A DNA stretch of 64,000 nucleotides from M3007 sp041736625 (lineage in GTDB: Bacteria; Bacteroidota; Bacteroidia; Chitinophagales; Saprospiraceae): positions 1-64,000 of the forward strand of contig JBGSTG010000051.1 of the NCBI GenBank assembly GCA_041736625.1. The letters are read 5' to 3'. The translations under genes and the position numbers were made by a program. This document shows, one piece after another, positions 44,954 through 56,312 of the stretch (the stretch's first letter is position 1; every line of letters begins with the position of its first letter). Below the pieces are notes generated by a model that made no database searches, was not told the DNA's origin, and saw only the letters and a list, made by a program, of their open reading frames with translations.

Positions 44954-46087
44954 ATGGATACCCTTACCAACACCGCTTCCGCCACCGCCCCCCAAATCAA
45001 CGATTCATTTCCCATCAACGGAACCGACCACCTCGAGTTCTACGTCGGCAACGCCAAACAAAGCGCCCTGTACTACCAGGCTGCTTTCGGCTTCGAATGG
45101 GTCGCCTACCTTGGGCCCGAAACCGGCGTGCGCGACCGGGTGAGTTATGTGCTCCAGCAAGAAAAAATCCGGCTGGTGCTCACCTCCTCCCTGTTGCCCA
45201 ACACGGAGATCGCCCGCCACGTGGCGCAGCACGGCGACGGCGTCAAGGTGCTGGCCCTTTGGGTCGACGACGCCGAGAAAGCCTGGATGACCGCCGTGGA
45301 GCGCGGCGCCGAAGATGCCTTTTCGCCGCACACCAAACGCGACGAACACGGCGAAGTGGTGCTGGCTGCCGTGAAAACGTACGGAGAAACCATCCACACC
45401 TTTGTAGAACGCCACCAATACAACGGCCCCTTCATGCCCGGCTATGAAGCGCGCAAAAGCGTTTATCCGGCTCAATCGGTTGGACTGAAGTACGTTGATC
45501 ACTGCGTCGGCAACGTCGAACTGGGCGCCATGAACAAATGGGTGAAGTTTTACCAGGATGTGATGGGTTTCAAATTGCTCATCACCTTCGACGACAAGGA
45601 CATTTCCACGGAATACACAGCACTGATGTCGAAGGTGGTGTCCAACGGCAATGGATACATCAAATTCCCCATCAACGAACCGGCGAAGGGCAAGAAAAAA
45701 AGCCAGATCGAGGAATATCTCGACTTTTACCGCGGCGCCGGCGTCCAACACATCGCCGTAGCTACTGACAACATCATTGAAACCGTCGGCCAAATGCGGA
45801 AAAACGGCGTGGACTTCCTGTACGTCCCCGAAACCTATTACGACGACGTGCCCGAGCGCGTCGGGCACATCGAGGAAGACCTCGAGGCCATCAAACGCCT
45901 CAACATCCTGGTCGACCGCGACGAAGACGGATACCTCCTGCAGATATTCACCAAACCGGTGCAGGATCGCCCCACCGTTTTTTTTGAAATTATCCAGCGA
46001 CACGGCGCCCGCTCTTTTGGCAAAGGCAACTTCAAAGCCCTGTTCGAAGCCATCGAACGCGAACAAGAACTAAGAGGAACCCTCTAA
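44954..46087 (+). CDS. hppD: 4-hydroxyphenylpyruvate dioxygenase
   Basis: Protein of 377 residues, standard length. Two vicinal-oxygen-chelate domains are visible; the iron ligands fit H in YVDHCVGNV (about 180), H in VQHIAVAT (about 265) and E in FFEIIQR (about 345). KFPINEP and the C-terminal FEIIQRHGARSFGKGNF segment are hallmarks. It converts 4-hydroxyphenylpyruvate to homogentisate in tyrosine breakdown. The following step (homogentisate dioxygenase) is not in the window. Array D lies 3 bases beyond its stop codon but is oriented with the opposite gene. Confidence 0.96.
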   Translation: MDTLTNTASATAPQINDSFPINGTDHLEFYVGNAKQSALYYQAAFGFEWVAYLGPETGVRDRVSYVLQQEKIRLVLTSSLLPNTEIARHVAQHGDGVKVLALWVDDAEKAWMTAVERGAEDAFSPHTKRDEHGEVVLAAVKTYGETIHTFVERHQYNGPFMPGYEARKSVYPAQSVGLKYVDHCVGNVELGAMNKWVKFYQDVMGFKLLITFDDKDISTEYTALMSKVVSNGNGYIKFPINEPAKGKKKSQIEEYLDFYRGAGVQHIAVATDNIIETVGQMRKNGVDFLYVPETYYDDVPERVGHIEEDLEAIKRLNILVDRDEDGYLLQIFTKPVQDRPTVFFEIIQRHGARSFGKGNFKALFEAIEREQELRGTL

Positions 46088-46089
46088 AC

Positions 46090-46138
46090 CACCCACGACC
46101 GACGACCGACGACCGACCGCCGACGACCGACAGCCGAT
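46090..46138 (-). repeat. GTCGGYN heptad array D
   Basis: Seven 7-bp units on the minus strand, ending 4 bases from the TGA of the histidine kinase gene (46143-46145), with the same GGCTATCGG stop-proximal end as arrays B and C. It fills the short gap between convergent hppD and the kinase. Confidence 0.9.
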
Positions 46139-46142
46139 AGCC

Positions 46143-48017
46143 TCACTCCGCCACCAGCAAAGGCAGCAACACTTCCACCCGGGTTCCGGTTTCGCGGCCC
46201 TTGGTCAGGTCGGCGCGATCGGCGATGCGAATGTGGTCGCGCAGGTTGTTTTTCTGAAGGCTGTGCAGGAGGCGCAGGCGTTCGCGGGTGATTTCCATTC
46301 CGCGCGACCGGTGTTCTGTAAAAAAAGGTTGTTGCAACAGCTGCTCTTCCCTTCCGCGGTTGTACCCCACCCCGTCGTCTTCGAGGATGGCCAGCAGGGT
46401 GTTGGCGTGCGGCGACAGGGAGAAGGTGATGTTCAACGTGCCTTTTTCCCGCGTTTTCAGGCCGTGCTCAATCGCATTTTCCACAAAAGGTTGCAGAATC
46501 ATGGTCGGTATGTAAAGTTCCGAGGGGTCGGCAGCGTCGGGGGTATGGATAAAAAAGGATAGGCGGCCCCGGAAGCGGAGCTTGTTGTTGATGTCGAGGT
46601 ATCTTTCCAGAAAGTCGATCTCCTGCTCGAGGTCAACCACTTCCTTCTCCGAGTAGTCGAGCGTTTGCCGCATGAGCAGGGCGAATTTGGCCAGGTAGCT
46701 GACGGCTTCTTCGTTTTTGGCCGAGGAGATGAGGCCCTGTATGGCATTCAGGGCGTTGAAGAGGAAGTGAGGGTTCATCTGGGCGCGCAGGGCCCGTGCC
46801 TGCAGGCTGGTGACGCGCAGTTTGGCCAATTGGGCCTCTTTGCGGATGGTGTCGAGTTGATGCCGCGCCTCCAGTTCTTCGCGCTCGCTGTCGCGCACGC
46901 TTTGCAGGTAAAAAGCCTGGAGTTCGGTGGCGCGAAACTGCCATTGATAGGCGTCGTCGAACTTACCCAATTCGGCGTTGATGCCGCCCAGCAGTTGGCA
47001 TACCTGCGCGAGGTGGTGGGCGTCGGCGCCTTTTTCGCCGTAGGCGTACGCCTTTTTGAGCGTGGCGGCGGCGCCTTGCAGGTCGTTTTGCTGCGACATC
47101 AGTTCGGCGCGCATCCGTTCGATTTTGGACAGGTTGGTGTAATCCGCAGGTTTGGTGTGCGAAGAAAACTGGTCGGCGGCTTCGTCGTACAGCCGCATGG
47201 CCTCCTCCGTTTTGTTCTCCAGGAACGCCAGCAAGCCGAGGTTGGCCAACGCCAGGGCGCGCACCTCCGGGTCGTCGTCGTCTTCGGCGATCAGCAATAC
47301 CCGCCGGAAGCATTGGTATGCCTGGGAATTGTCGGACTGGGCGAGCGCTGCCCGCCCGGCGTTCAGGTAGTGCCAGGGGAGGCGGGGACGCAGGTTGTGG
47401 GTTTCCACCAATGGCAGGACGCGCAGGAAGGCGTCCAGGCTCTTTTCTTCCTCATCCAGCCGGAGGTACAACTCACCCAACCCGCTGAGTACCAGGGAGA
47501 GCAGGTAGTAGTCTTTGAGGGCCGCCCGCTCACCCAAGATGGTCAGTCCTTTTTCCGCGTCCAACAGGCTTTGCAAGGCCAGCCGGAGGTTGCCCAGGTG
47601 CAGGTGCAAAAAGCCCTCCCGACCCGAAAGATGGGCCAACAAACGGGCGTCGGGGTGATTGTTGAGGTGGTTTCGCGCTTTGTCCAGGCAAGCCTGGGCT
47701 TCGGCCCATTGGCGCTGGTTCAGGTGCACCGCCGCCGCGTCGATCCAGGCATCGGCCATTCCGAAAGGGTCGGTTAGCCGTTCACAAATGGCCAAAACCT
47801 CCACCGTATGCGCGAGGGAGCGTTCATAGTGATGCCATTGGTTTTCGAGAAAAGCACCTATCCGGTGGTAGGTCAGGCGAACAGGATAGGGCAGGTCGGG
47901 CGCGTCGGCCTCTGCAAGTTCTTCAAGCAGCACTTTGGCGCGTTGGAAATCGGTGAAGGCCGCGCGCTCCAACTCATCGCAAGCCGTTTTTGCCGACTTC
48001 ATTCGGGCGTTGTTCAT
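46143..48017 (-). CDS. TPR-containing LytS-type histidine kinase
   Basis: Protein of 624 residues from the ATG at 48017; an ATG 15 bases upstream is equally possible. Residues 1-380 are TPR-like helices, followed by a coiled coil (about 385-415). The His_kinase domain then has H417 in AQMNPHFLFNALN, and a HATPase N-box with PFVENAIEHGL. It is a two-component sensor of the LytS/YehU type but has no TM segment, so sensing is cytoplasmic, perhaps through the TPRs. No response regulator gene is adjacent. Array D is 4 bases behind its stop codon. Confidence 0.9.
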   Translation of the reverse strand: MNNARMKSAKTACDELERAAFTDFQRAKVLLEELAEADAPDLPYPVRLTYHRIGAFLENQWHHYERSLAHTVEVLAICERLTDPFGMADAWIDAAAVHLNQRQWAEAQACLDKARNHLNNHPDARLLAHLSGREGFLHLHLGNLRLALQSLLDAEKGLTILGERAALKDYYLLSLVLSGLGELYLRLDEEEKSLDAFLRVLPLVETHNLRPRLPWHYLNAGRAALAQSDNSQAYQCFRRVLLIAEDDDDPEVRALALANLGLLAFLENKTEEAMRLYDEAADQFSSHTKPADYTNLSKIERMRAELMSQQNDLQGAAATLKKAYAYGEKGADAHHLAQVCQLLGGINAELGKFDDAYQWQFRATELQAFYLQSVRDSEREELEARHQLDTIRKEAQLAKLRVTSLQARALRAQMNPHFLFNALNAIQGLISSAKNEEAVSYLAKFALLMRQTLDYSEKEVVDLEQEIDFLERYLDINNKLRFRGRLSFFIHTPDAADPSELYIPTMILQPFVENAIEHGLKTREKGTLNITFSLSPHANTLLAILEDDGVGYNRGREEQLLQQPFFTEHRSRGMEITRERLRLLHSLQKNNLRDHIRIADRADLTKGRETGTRVEVLLPLLVAE

Positions 48018-48056
48018 GCCGCTAAGGTACACGCAGCTTTTGTATGCGGACGGATA

Positions 48057-48221
48057 TCAGCCTTCATCCTCCATATCCCCCAGCGAATATTGGTCGGGTT
48101 TCAAGCGGTACTTGGTTTTTTCTACCGGTTTGAGTTTTTTCTTGCGTTGGTCCTCCTGCTTTATGTCGCGGGCTTCGAACTTGCGCATTTCTTGTTTTCT
48201 ACTCTTTTCCCAGTGTTTCAT
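48057..48221 (-). CDS. small highly basic protein
   Basis: Short open frame of 54 residues from the ATG at 48221 (MKHWEKSRKQEMRK...), rich in Lys/Arg/Glu with an acidic C-terminus (GDMEDEG). A longer in-frame start at 48311 adds a non-basic leader. It lies between the kinase and TerC genes and does not overlap them. Real, but I do not recognise it. Confidence 0.45.
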   Translation of the reverse strand: MKHWEKSRKQEMRKFEARDIKQEDQRKKKLKPVEKTKYRLKPDQYSLGDMEDEG

Positions 48222-48354
48222 GGCAAAAAGAATTTGACGGGCTTTTAGATAAAGTTTCGGGTTGGTGTAAAAAAACGCGTGATAACCGCTGGGGCAACAC
48301 CCATTCACCACACAAAAGTACTCCTTTTACCGTTCAATACAAGACCTGTTATTG

Positions 48355-49338
48355 TTAAATTTTTGCTTCCGCCGATATTTTTGGCTTGATATACAACGAC
48401 AAGACGATGCCCAAGGCCAGCAGACCTGCAATAATGCCCAAGGACAGGCCGATCGGAAGGTAGATGTGCAGCGGAATGAGGATCATTTTGATGCCAATGT
48501 AGAAAAGAATGGCAATCAGGCTGTACTTCAGATAAATGAACCGGTCCAGCACATTGGCCAGCAGAAAATACAGCGACCGGAGCCCCAATATGGCAAAAAT
48601 ATTGGATGAAAACACCAAAAACGGATCCGTCGTGATCGAAAATACCGCCGGTACGGAGTCGAAGGCAAACATAATATCGGTCGTTTCCACCACCAGCAAG
48701 GCGACGAAAAGGGGTGTTACCGCCGGGCGGCCCTTTTCACGGGCAAAAAACCGGCCCCGGAAGTGGCTGCGCGTAACCGGGTAGAAACGCTTGATCGTCC
48801 GTATGGCAATGTGGTCATGCACGTCGGTATCCTCACCGTGCCGGTGACGAAGCATTTTCCAGGCGGAATACAACAACAAGGCGCCAAAAACATAAAACAG
48901 GCTTTCAAACCGGTGAACCAGGGTGATGCCCACGGCAATCAGCAACCCCCGGAATACAATCACCCCGATAATCCCCCAAAAGAGAATCCGGTGCTGGTAC
49001 ATACGGGGCACCTGCAACTGCACGAACACCAGCGCCATCACAAACAGGTTGTCTACGCTCAGCGATAGCTCCAGCAAATAGCCCGTCAGGTATTTCAGCG
49101 CAGCCTCCCAACCACCCATGACTTCCAGTTCGCTGCCGCCCAAACCAAACCAGTGGTGTTCGTAGGCCCCGAAAATGAAAAATGAAAACGATAATCCCAG
49201 TGCAATCCAGATGGAAGAGCTCACCATGGCCTCTGTCATGTTGGGCGTGTGCGCCTTTTTGTTAAAAACGCCCAGGTCTACCGCCATCAAAAGGCCAATA
49301 ACTACGATAAAAATCAGCCACACTATCGACTCAGCCAT
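48355..49338 (-). CDS. TerC/Alx family membrane protein
   Basis: Protein of 327 residues with about 8-9 TM helices. Typical TerC/Alx motifs are present: LMAVDLGVFN near the N-terminus, ELSLSVDNLFVMALVF and AFDSVPAVFSITTDPFLVFSSNIFAILGLRSLYF. These proteins are linked to metal (Mn) or tellurite-related homeostasis and exoenzyme metalation in other bacteria. It is divergent from the large subtilase, 199 bases away. Confidence 0.93.
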   Translation of the reverse strand: MAESIVWLIFIVVIGLLMAVDLGVFNKKAHTPNMTEAMVSSSIWIALGLSFSFFIFGAYEHHWFGLGGSELEVMGGWEAALKYLTGYLLELSLSVDNLFVMALVFVQLQVPRMYQHRILFWGIIGVIVFRGLLIAVGITLVHRFESLFYVFGALLLYSAWKMLRHRHGEDTDVHDHIAIRTIKRFYPVTRSHFRGRFFAREKGRPAVTPLFVALLVVETTDIMFAFDSVPAVFSITTDPFLVFSSNIFAILGLRSLYFLLANVLDRFIYLKYSLIAILFYIGIKMILIPLHIYLPIGLSLGIIAGLLALGIVLSLYIKPKISAEAKI

Positions 49339-49484
49339 GTATCCGCGCTATGTTGAATTTGTTTTGTTCCTGTAGGGGTGAGGTGTCCAGACGCAAAGTT
49401 GACCCTTCGTCACCTCACTGCGCAATGCGTTAAAGGTGGAAACCGGGAGAAATGGCTAAGTTCTGACAATTCTTAAACCTTCCA

Positions 49485-49492
49485 TACCTTTA
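49485..49492 (+). promoter_or_regulatory. weak Bacteroidota -7 element
   Basis: Reads TACCTTTA, one base off TAnnTTTG, 46 bases before the ATG of the large subtilase. Confidence 0.35.
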
Positions 49493-49537
49493 GTCGGTTC
49501 ATTCCTTGCCAAATCCACTGACTTTCTGTGTGCAACC

Positions 49538-52500
49538 ATGAAAAAAACTGCTACCCTCCTTGTATTTGCCCTCGCTGTCACCGCTTTGTCCGGACAGCCG
49601 CTGACGCCCGTTCATTTTTCCTGGGGAACGGCGTATTTCCCCGATAACGCCCCCGTCTTCCTGAACGCCCCCCCAATCACCGAAGCAGAGCGCGACGCCG
49701 GCATGTACGTCCGCTATCTACGGTTCGAACAGCTTCCCGACAGCGAGGAACGCAAACGGGCTGCCGACCAGGGGCTGCAATGGATCGGTTACGTGCACCC
49801 GAACACCTGGCTGGCGGCCATTCCGCAGTCGCTCGACCTGTCAACGCTGGCCAACGGCAAGCTGCGCAGCGTGGTGCCGGTTGACCCGGAATGGAAACTC
49901 GCCAAATCATTGCGCGAAAAGCCCTGGGACACCTGGGCGCTGGACGGCGACCGACTGCGGATAAACCTGAAAGTTTACCCCCACGTTCCCTTCGAATCGG
50001 CCGTATCCTGGCTGGAGGCGGAAGACGTCGACATCCATAAAAAAGCGCCCCGCAACGGAATGCTGACTGTGGCTATACCCGAAGCCGACCTCCTGCGCAT
50101 AGCGGCCCTCCCTTACGTACAGTTCATGGAACGCATACCTCCTCCCGGCAAACCCGAAGACACCAACGGCCGGGCCATTCACCGGGCCAATACCCTCGAT
50201 TCCGACAGCCCGCTGGGAAAACACTACAACGGCGCCGGTGTGCGGGTGCTGGTGCGCGACGACGGCAACGTGGGCCCGCACATCGACTTCGCCGGCAGAC
50301 AGACGGACCTCAGCCGGCGCGACAACGGCACCCACGGCGACGGCGTGGCGGGCATCATGGCAGGCGCAGGCAACCTCAACCCGCAAAACAAGGGCATGGC
50401 CTCCGGCGCCGAACTGTACGTGCTCAACTACGAGGCCGATTTCAACGACGAAACGCTGCCGCTTCACATCACCGACAATGTGCGGGTGACCAACTCCTCC
50501 TACTCCGACGGCTGCAACGAGGGCTATACTTTCGCCTCCGAAACGGTCGACGCACAACTGTATGAATTCCCTACCCTGATGCACGTTTTCTCCGCCGGCA
50601 ACTCCAACGGCCAAAGCTGCGGCTACGGCGCCGGCGACCAATGGGGAAACATCACCGGTGGGCATAAAATGGCCAAAAATGCGATCGCCACCGCCAACCT
50701 GAACGCCGAAAGCGCGCTGGAACCCACCTCCAGCCGGGGGCCGGCGCACGACGGACGCTTGAAGCCCGACATCGCGGCGCACGGACAAGGACAGGTATCC
50801 ACCGACCCCAACAACCAATACCAGGTTTTCGGCGGCACCTCAGGGGCCGCCCCCGGCATTGCCGGCTGCATGGCCCAACTCATGCATGCCTATCAAGCGT
50901 TGAACAACGGCGAAGAACCGGAAGCCGGTTTGATCAAAGCCGCCATCCTCAACACCGCCAATGACCAGGGCAATACGGGGCCCGACTTCAAATTCGGATG
51001 GGGACACATCAACGCCGCTCGCGCCCTGGAGGTCATCGAACGCAACACCTGGGTCAAAGGCATGGTCGACCAGGGCGGCGTGCAGACCCACACCATCAAT
51101 ATTCCCAACAACGCCCTGAACGTCCGCTTCATGCTCTTGTGGGTCGACCCGCCCGCAGCCCCCTTCGCCGGAAAAGCGCTGGTGAACGACCTGGATGTCG
51201 CTGTCGTTGCCCCCGACGCCGCCACCCACCTGCCGTGGCTGCTGAACCCCACCCCGGATCCGGTGTTGCTGGATCAGCCTGCCGGAAACGGGCGCGACTC
51301 GCTGAACAACATGGAACAGGTGTCCATCAGCACGCCTTTGCCCGGCGTCTACACGGTGACTGTTCGCGGATTTGAGGTGCCGCAAGGCCCGCAAGGGTAT
51401 TTTTTGGTGTGGTTTGTCGAAACGAACGAGGTCAAGCTGACCTATCCCACAGGCGGAGAGTCCCTCGTGCCCGGCGAAACCTTGCGATTCCACTGGGATG
51501 CGGGGGTGAACGGGTCGCCGATCGATTTGTCGTATTCGGAAGACGGGGGCGCCACCTTTCAGCCCATCATCACGCTTCCGGGTGACCGGCGCACCCACAA
51601 CTGGGTGGTGCCCAACACCGTGAGCGGGCAGGTGCATTTTTTGCTCGCCCGGGGCGCCGACCGCGACACCACCGACTTTTTTTGCTCTATTGCCCCCGTT
51701 CCCAAAAATATGCAAATCACGAAGGTGTGTCCCGACTCCCTCACCATTGTCTACACGCCGGTGAACGACACCTTGTCCTTTACAGGCTACCTGCTCGGCG
51801 ACAAGTACATGGAACCCCTGCGCACCAGTGACCCGGGCGACGGCACAATCACTTTGCCGATCACCCAATCGCATCTTGAAAACTGGGTGGCCGTGTCGGC
51901 AACCCACGCCAACGGACTGACCGGCCGCCGCTCCAACGCCGTCCGCTGGCCAGGCGGACTCAAAAACTGCCCCCAGCCCGAAGACGCAGCCCTGGCCGCC
52001 TTGCTCCAGCCCGCCGAAGGCGCATTTGTGGCTTGCAGCCCCGCCGACGTGCCGGTGACCGTCCGGGTGCAAAACCAAGGGACCAGCCCCTTCTCCGGCG
52101 CCCAAATCCACTATCAACTGAACAACAACCCGGTGGTAACGGAACCACTGCCCGATTGGGCTCCCGGAACCGATACCAGCTTTACCTTCGCTCAACGGCT
52201 CAACCTGGTGGCCGGCGGCGTCATAAATTTGCGCGTTTGGACCAATTTTCCAGGCGAAGATTATTCCTACAACGACACCCTGACCACCTCGCTCCCCGTC
52301 GTCATCCAGACGGTGAACAGTTTTTTCAAACAAACTTTCGAGAGCACCACCTTCCCGCCGGCCGGATGGGCGGTCGGCAACCCGGATAACGGCATCACCT
52401 GGGTGCGGTCGCCCAACGAATTCAATGTCACCGGGTCATCGGGAACATCTACCCGGGCAGCCGTACTCAACGCGCGGGTGTACGAAGCGCGTGGGCAGAG

Positions 52501-53620
52501 GGACGCCTTGTACCTGCCGCCGGTCGATTTGAGCGGACTGACCAATCCCGGATTGCGGTTCGATGTGGCGCATGCCCTGGTGGGCTCGGGGCGCGCAGAT
52601 ACGCTGCGTGTGGAATTGTTCCCCAATTGCGACATGACCGCCGCGCCGGTCGTTTTGTGGGAAAAAGCCGGTCTCGACCTGGCTACCGCGCCAAGCACCA
52701 ACTTCAACTTCGTGCCGGACAAAAGCAATGAATGGCGCATTCAACTCATTCCGCTCGACTCGTTCGCAAACCAGTCGGTTATCCTCCGCTTTTTGGCGGT
52801 CAACGACAATGGAAACAACATCTGGGTCGACAATATAGAGCTGCTCAACGCCACGCCTATCCCGCCCGCAGCGTCCATTTTAACCCCTTCCGACACCGTT
52901 TGCAGAAATAAAAACACGGCGTTCTCCGCCGCAGTCCAGGACAACTTCACCACCTATACCTGGAATTTCGGCTCCTTCTCGTTGCCCCCCAGCGCCTCGG
53001 GCCCCGGCCCTCACCAGGTCGCATTCTCCACCCCGGGATTGAAAAAGGTGCGGCTTTTTGTGACTAACCCCGCCGGCGCCGATACGGCGGAGTTCAATCT
53101 GTTTGTCCGCAACATTCCATCGGCCGGTTTTACCGCCTCGACAGCAGGCCTGACGGCTTCATTCACCAATATTTCGACGAATGCACAAAGCTATCAGTGG
53201 GACTTTGGCGACGGAAACACCAGCACGGCAACCAACCCGATGCATACCTACGCCAGCTACGGCATTTACCCGGTACGCCTGCAAGCCTCCAGCGACTGCG
53301 GCCTCACACAGATGGAACAAACCGTTTCACTCACCGTTGGCCTGTCGGAACCGGATGCGCCGTTCACCATGCAGGTTTTACCCAACCCCAATGCCGGCAG
53401 TTTTCAGGTGGCAGTGCAAAGCGCCGCCGGCGGGTCGGCGCAGCTGTGGCTGTTCGACCCCCAGGGCAGGCGCCTGCTGGACCAGCAGCTTGAGCTGATC
53501 GCAGGCGGTACAGTGAACATTCCTGTTGAAGGGTTGATGCCGGCGCCTGGGGTGTACCGATTGCAAGTGGTGATGGCGCAGGGAACGAGGAGTGTTCCGG
53601 TGGTTGTTGGCTATCGGTAG
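49538..53620 (+). CDS. large T9SS-secreted subtilase with PKD domain
   Basis: Protein of 1360 residues with a signal peptide (ends ALSGQ). An S8 domain with triad D241 or D242 (VRDDG), H266 (NGTHGDG) and S435 (GGTSGAAP) is followed by a jelly-roll region (about 505-630), several Ig-like/CARDB-like beta domains (about 630-935), a MAM/laminin-like segment (about 930-1110), a PKD domain (about 1188-1268, WDFGDGN) and a T9SS sorting domain from about 1275 (PNPNAGSF). It is an exported protease. The last codons (GYR) and the stop codon are written by the first unit of heptad array E, so the repeat has set the end of this protein. Confidence 0.9.
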   Translation: MKKTATLLVFALAVTALSGQPLTPVHFSWGTAYFPDNAPVFLNAPPITEAERDAGMYVRYLRFEQLPDSEERKRAADQGLQWIGYVHPNTWLAAIPQSLDLSTLANGKLRSVVPVDPEWKLAKSLREKPWDTWALDGDRLRINLKVYPHVPFESAVSWLEAEDVDIHKKAPRNGMLTVAIPEADLLRIAALPYVQFMERIPPPGKPEDTNGRAIHRANTLDSDSPLGKHYNGAGVRVLVRDDGNVGPHIDFAGRQTDLSRRDNGTHGDGVAGIMAGAGNLNPQNKGMASGAELYVLNYEADFNDETLPLHITDNVRVTNSSYSDGCNEGYTFASETVDAQLYEFPTLMHVFSAGNSNGQSCGYGAGDQWGNITGGHKMAKNAIATANLNAESALEPTSSRGPAHDGRLKPDIAAHGQGQVSTDPNNQYQVFGGTSGAAPGIAGCMAQLMHAYQALNNGEEPEAGLIKAAILNTANDQGNTGPDFKFGWGHINAARALEVIERNTWVKGMVDQGGVQTHTINIPNNALNVRFMLLWVDPPAAPFAGKALVNDLDVAVVAPDAATHLPWLLNPTPDPVLLDQPAGNGRDSLNNMEQVSISTPLPGVYTVTVRGFEVPQGPQGYFLVWFVETNEVKLTYPTGGESLVPGETLRFHWDAGVNGSPIDLSYSEDGGATFQPIITLPGDRRTHNWVVPNTVSGQVHFLLARGADRDTTDFFCSIAPVPKNMQITKVCPDSLTIVYTPVNDTLSFTGYLLGDKYMEPLRTSDPGDGTITLPITQSHLENWVAVSATHANGLTGRRSNAVRWPGGLKNCPQPEDAALAALLQPAEGAFVACSPADVPVTVRVQNQGTSPFSGAQIHYQLNNNPVVTEPLPDWAPGTDTSFTFAQRLNLVAGGVINLRVWTNFPGEDYSYNDTLTTSLPVVIQTVNSFFKQTFESTTFPPAGWAVGNPDNGITWVRSPNEFNVTGSSGTSTRAAVLNARVYEARGQRDALYLPPVDLSGLTNPGLRFDVAHALVGSGRADTLRVELFPNCDMTAAPVVLWEKAGLDLATAPSTNFNFVPDKSNEWRIQLIPLDSFANQSVILRFLAVNDNGNNIWVDNIELLNATPIPPAASILTPSDTVCRNKNTAFSAAVQDNFTTYTWNFGSFSLPPSASGPGPHQVAFSTPGLKKVRLFVTNPAGADTAEFNLFVRNIPSAGFTASTAGLTASFTNISTNAQSYQWDFGDGNTSTATNPMHTYASYGIYPVRLQASSDCGLTQMEQTVSLTVGLSEPDAPFTMQVLPNPNAGSFQVAVQSAAGGSAQLWLFDPQGRRLLDQQLELIAGGTVNIPVEGLMPAPGVYRLQVVMAQGTRSVPVVVGYR

Positions 53621-53721
53621 TCGGTTGTCGGTTGTCGGTAGTCGGTTGTCGGTAGTCGGCTGTCGGCTGTCGGTAGTCGGTAGTCGGTAGTCGGCTGTTG
53701 GTCGTTGGTCGTCGGCTGTCG
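53612..53721 (+). repeat. GTCGGYN heptad array E
   Basis: About 15.7 units of 7 bp starting TATCGGT AGTCGGT; the stop codon TAG of the subtilase at 53618-53620 lies inside the array. It is followed by a run of six T. This is the longest of the five arrays. Confidence 0.9.
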
Positions 53722-53758
53722 TTTTTTAAATGACTGCGTAGCGGTCGAACTCTAGTAG

Positions 53759-53777
53759 CCCCGGGTGCAACCCGGGG
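53759..53777. repeat. palindrome CCCCGGGT...ACCCGGGG
   Basis: An 8-bp perfect stem around a GCA loop. It is a near copy of the core of the hppA terminator hairpin a few bases away. Confidence 0.6.
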
Positions 53778-53781
53778 TAGT

Positions 53782-53816
53782 AAAAAAATGGCCCCGGGTT
53801 GCACCCGGGGCCATTT
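53782..53816 (-). terminator. Rho-independent terminator of hppA
   Basis: A 14-bp perfect stem with a 3-base loop (AAATGGCCCCGGGT / ACCCGGGGCCATTT). On the minus strand, the direction of hppA, it is followed by seven U. It lies 19 bases after the hppA stop codon. Confidence 0.75.
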
Positions 53817-53835
53817 GTGTTTCAGGTTCGTTCGC

Positions 53836-56091
<2,256 letters not shown>

Positions 56092-56169
56092 GAACAGTTG
56101 TTTGCGATTGTTAGTGTGACAAACGGCGACCATTGCGGTCGCCGCCCGGCCCGAAACACGAAGGCGGCG

Positions 56170-56177
56170 CAAAAGTA
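56170..56177 (-). promoter_or_regulatory. Bacteroidota -7 element for hppA
   Basis: Reads TACTTTTG on the minus strand, matching TAnnTTTG, 78 bases before the hppA ATG. Confidence 0.45.
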
Positions 56178-56284
56178 GAAAAATAATCGTTACACCTCTC
56201 GTCCCGCAAGAATACACGTGCCCGCTCCCGCGACTTTCAACTTTTTTCCCGCCACAGGTGTTATTGGTTTCCGTTTTAAAGCGT

Positions 56285-56292
56285 TAGTTTTG
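56285..56292 (+). promoter_or_regulatory. Bacteroidota promoter for the IPP isomerase gene
   Basis: TAGTTTTG matches TAnnTTTG, with TTG 18 bases upstream (56264-56266). It overlaps the alternative GTG start at 56292, so the ATG at 56313 is the likely start. Confidence 0.55.
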
Positions 56293-56312
56293 TGTTGACA
56301 CCGGGCAAAATC

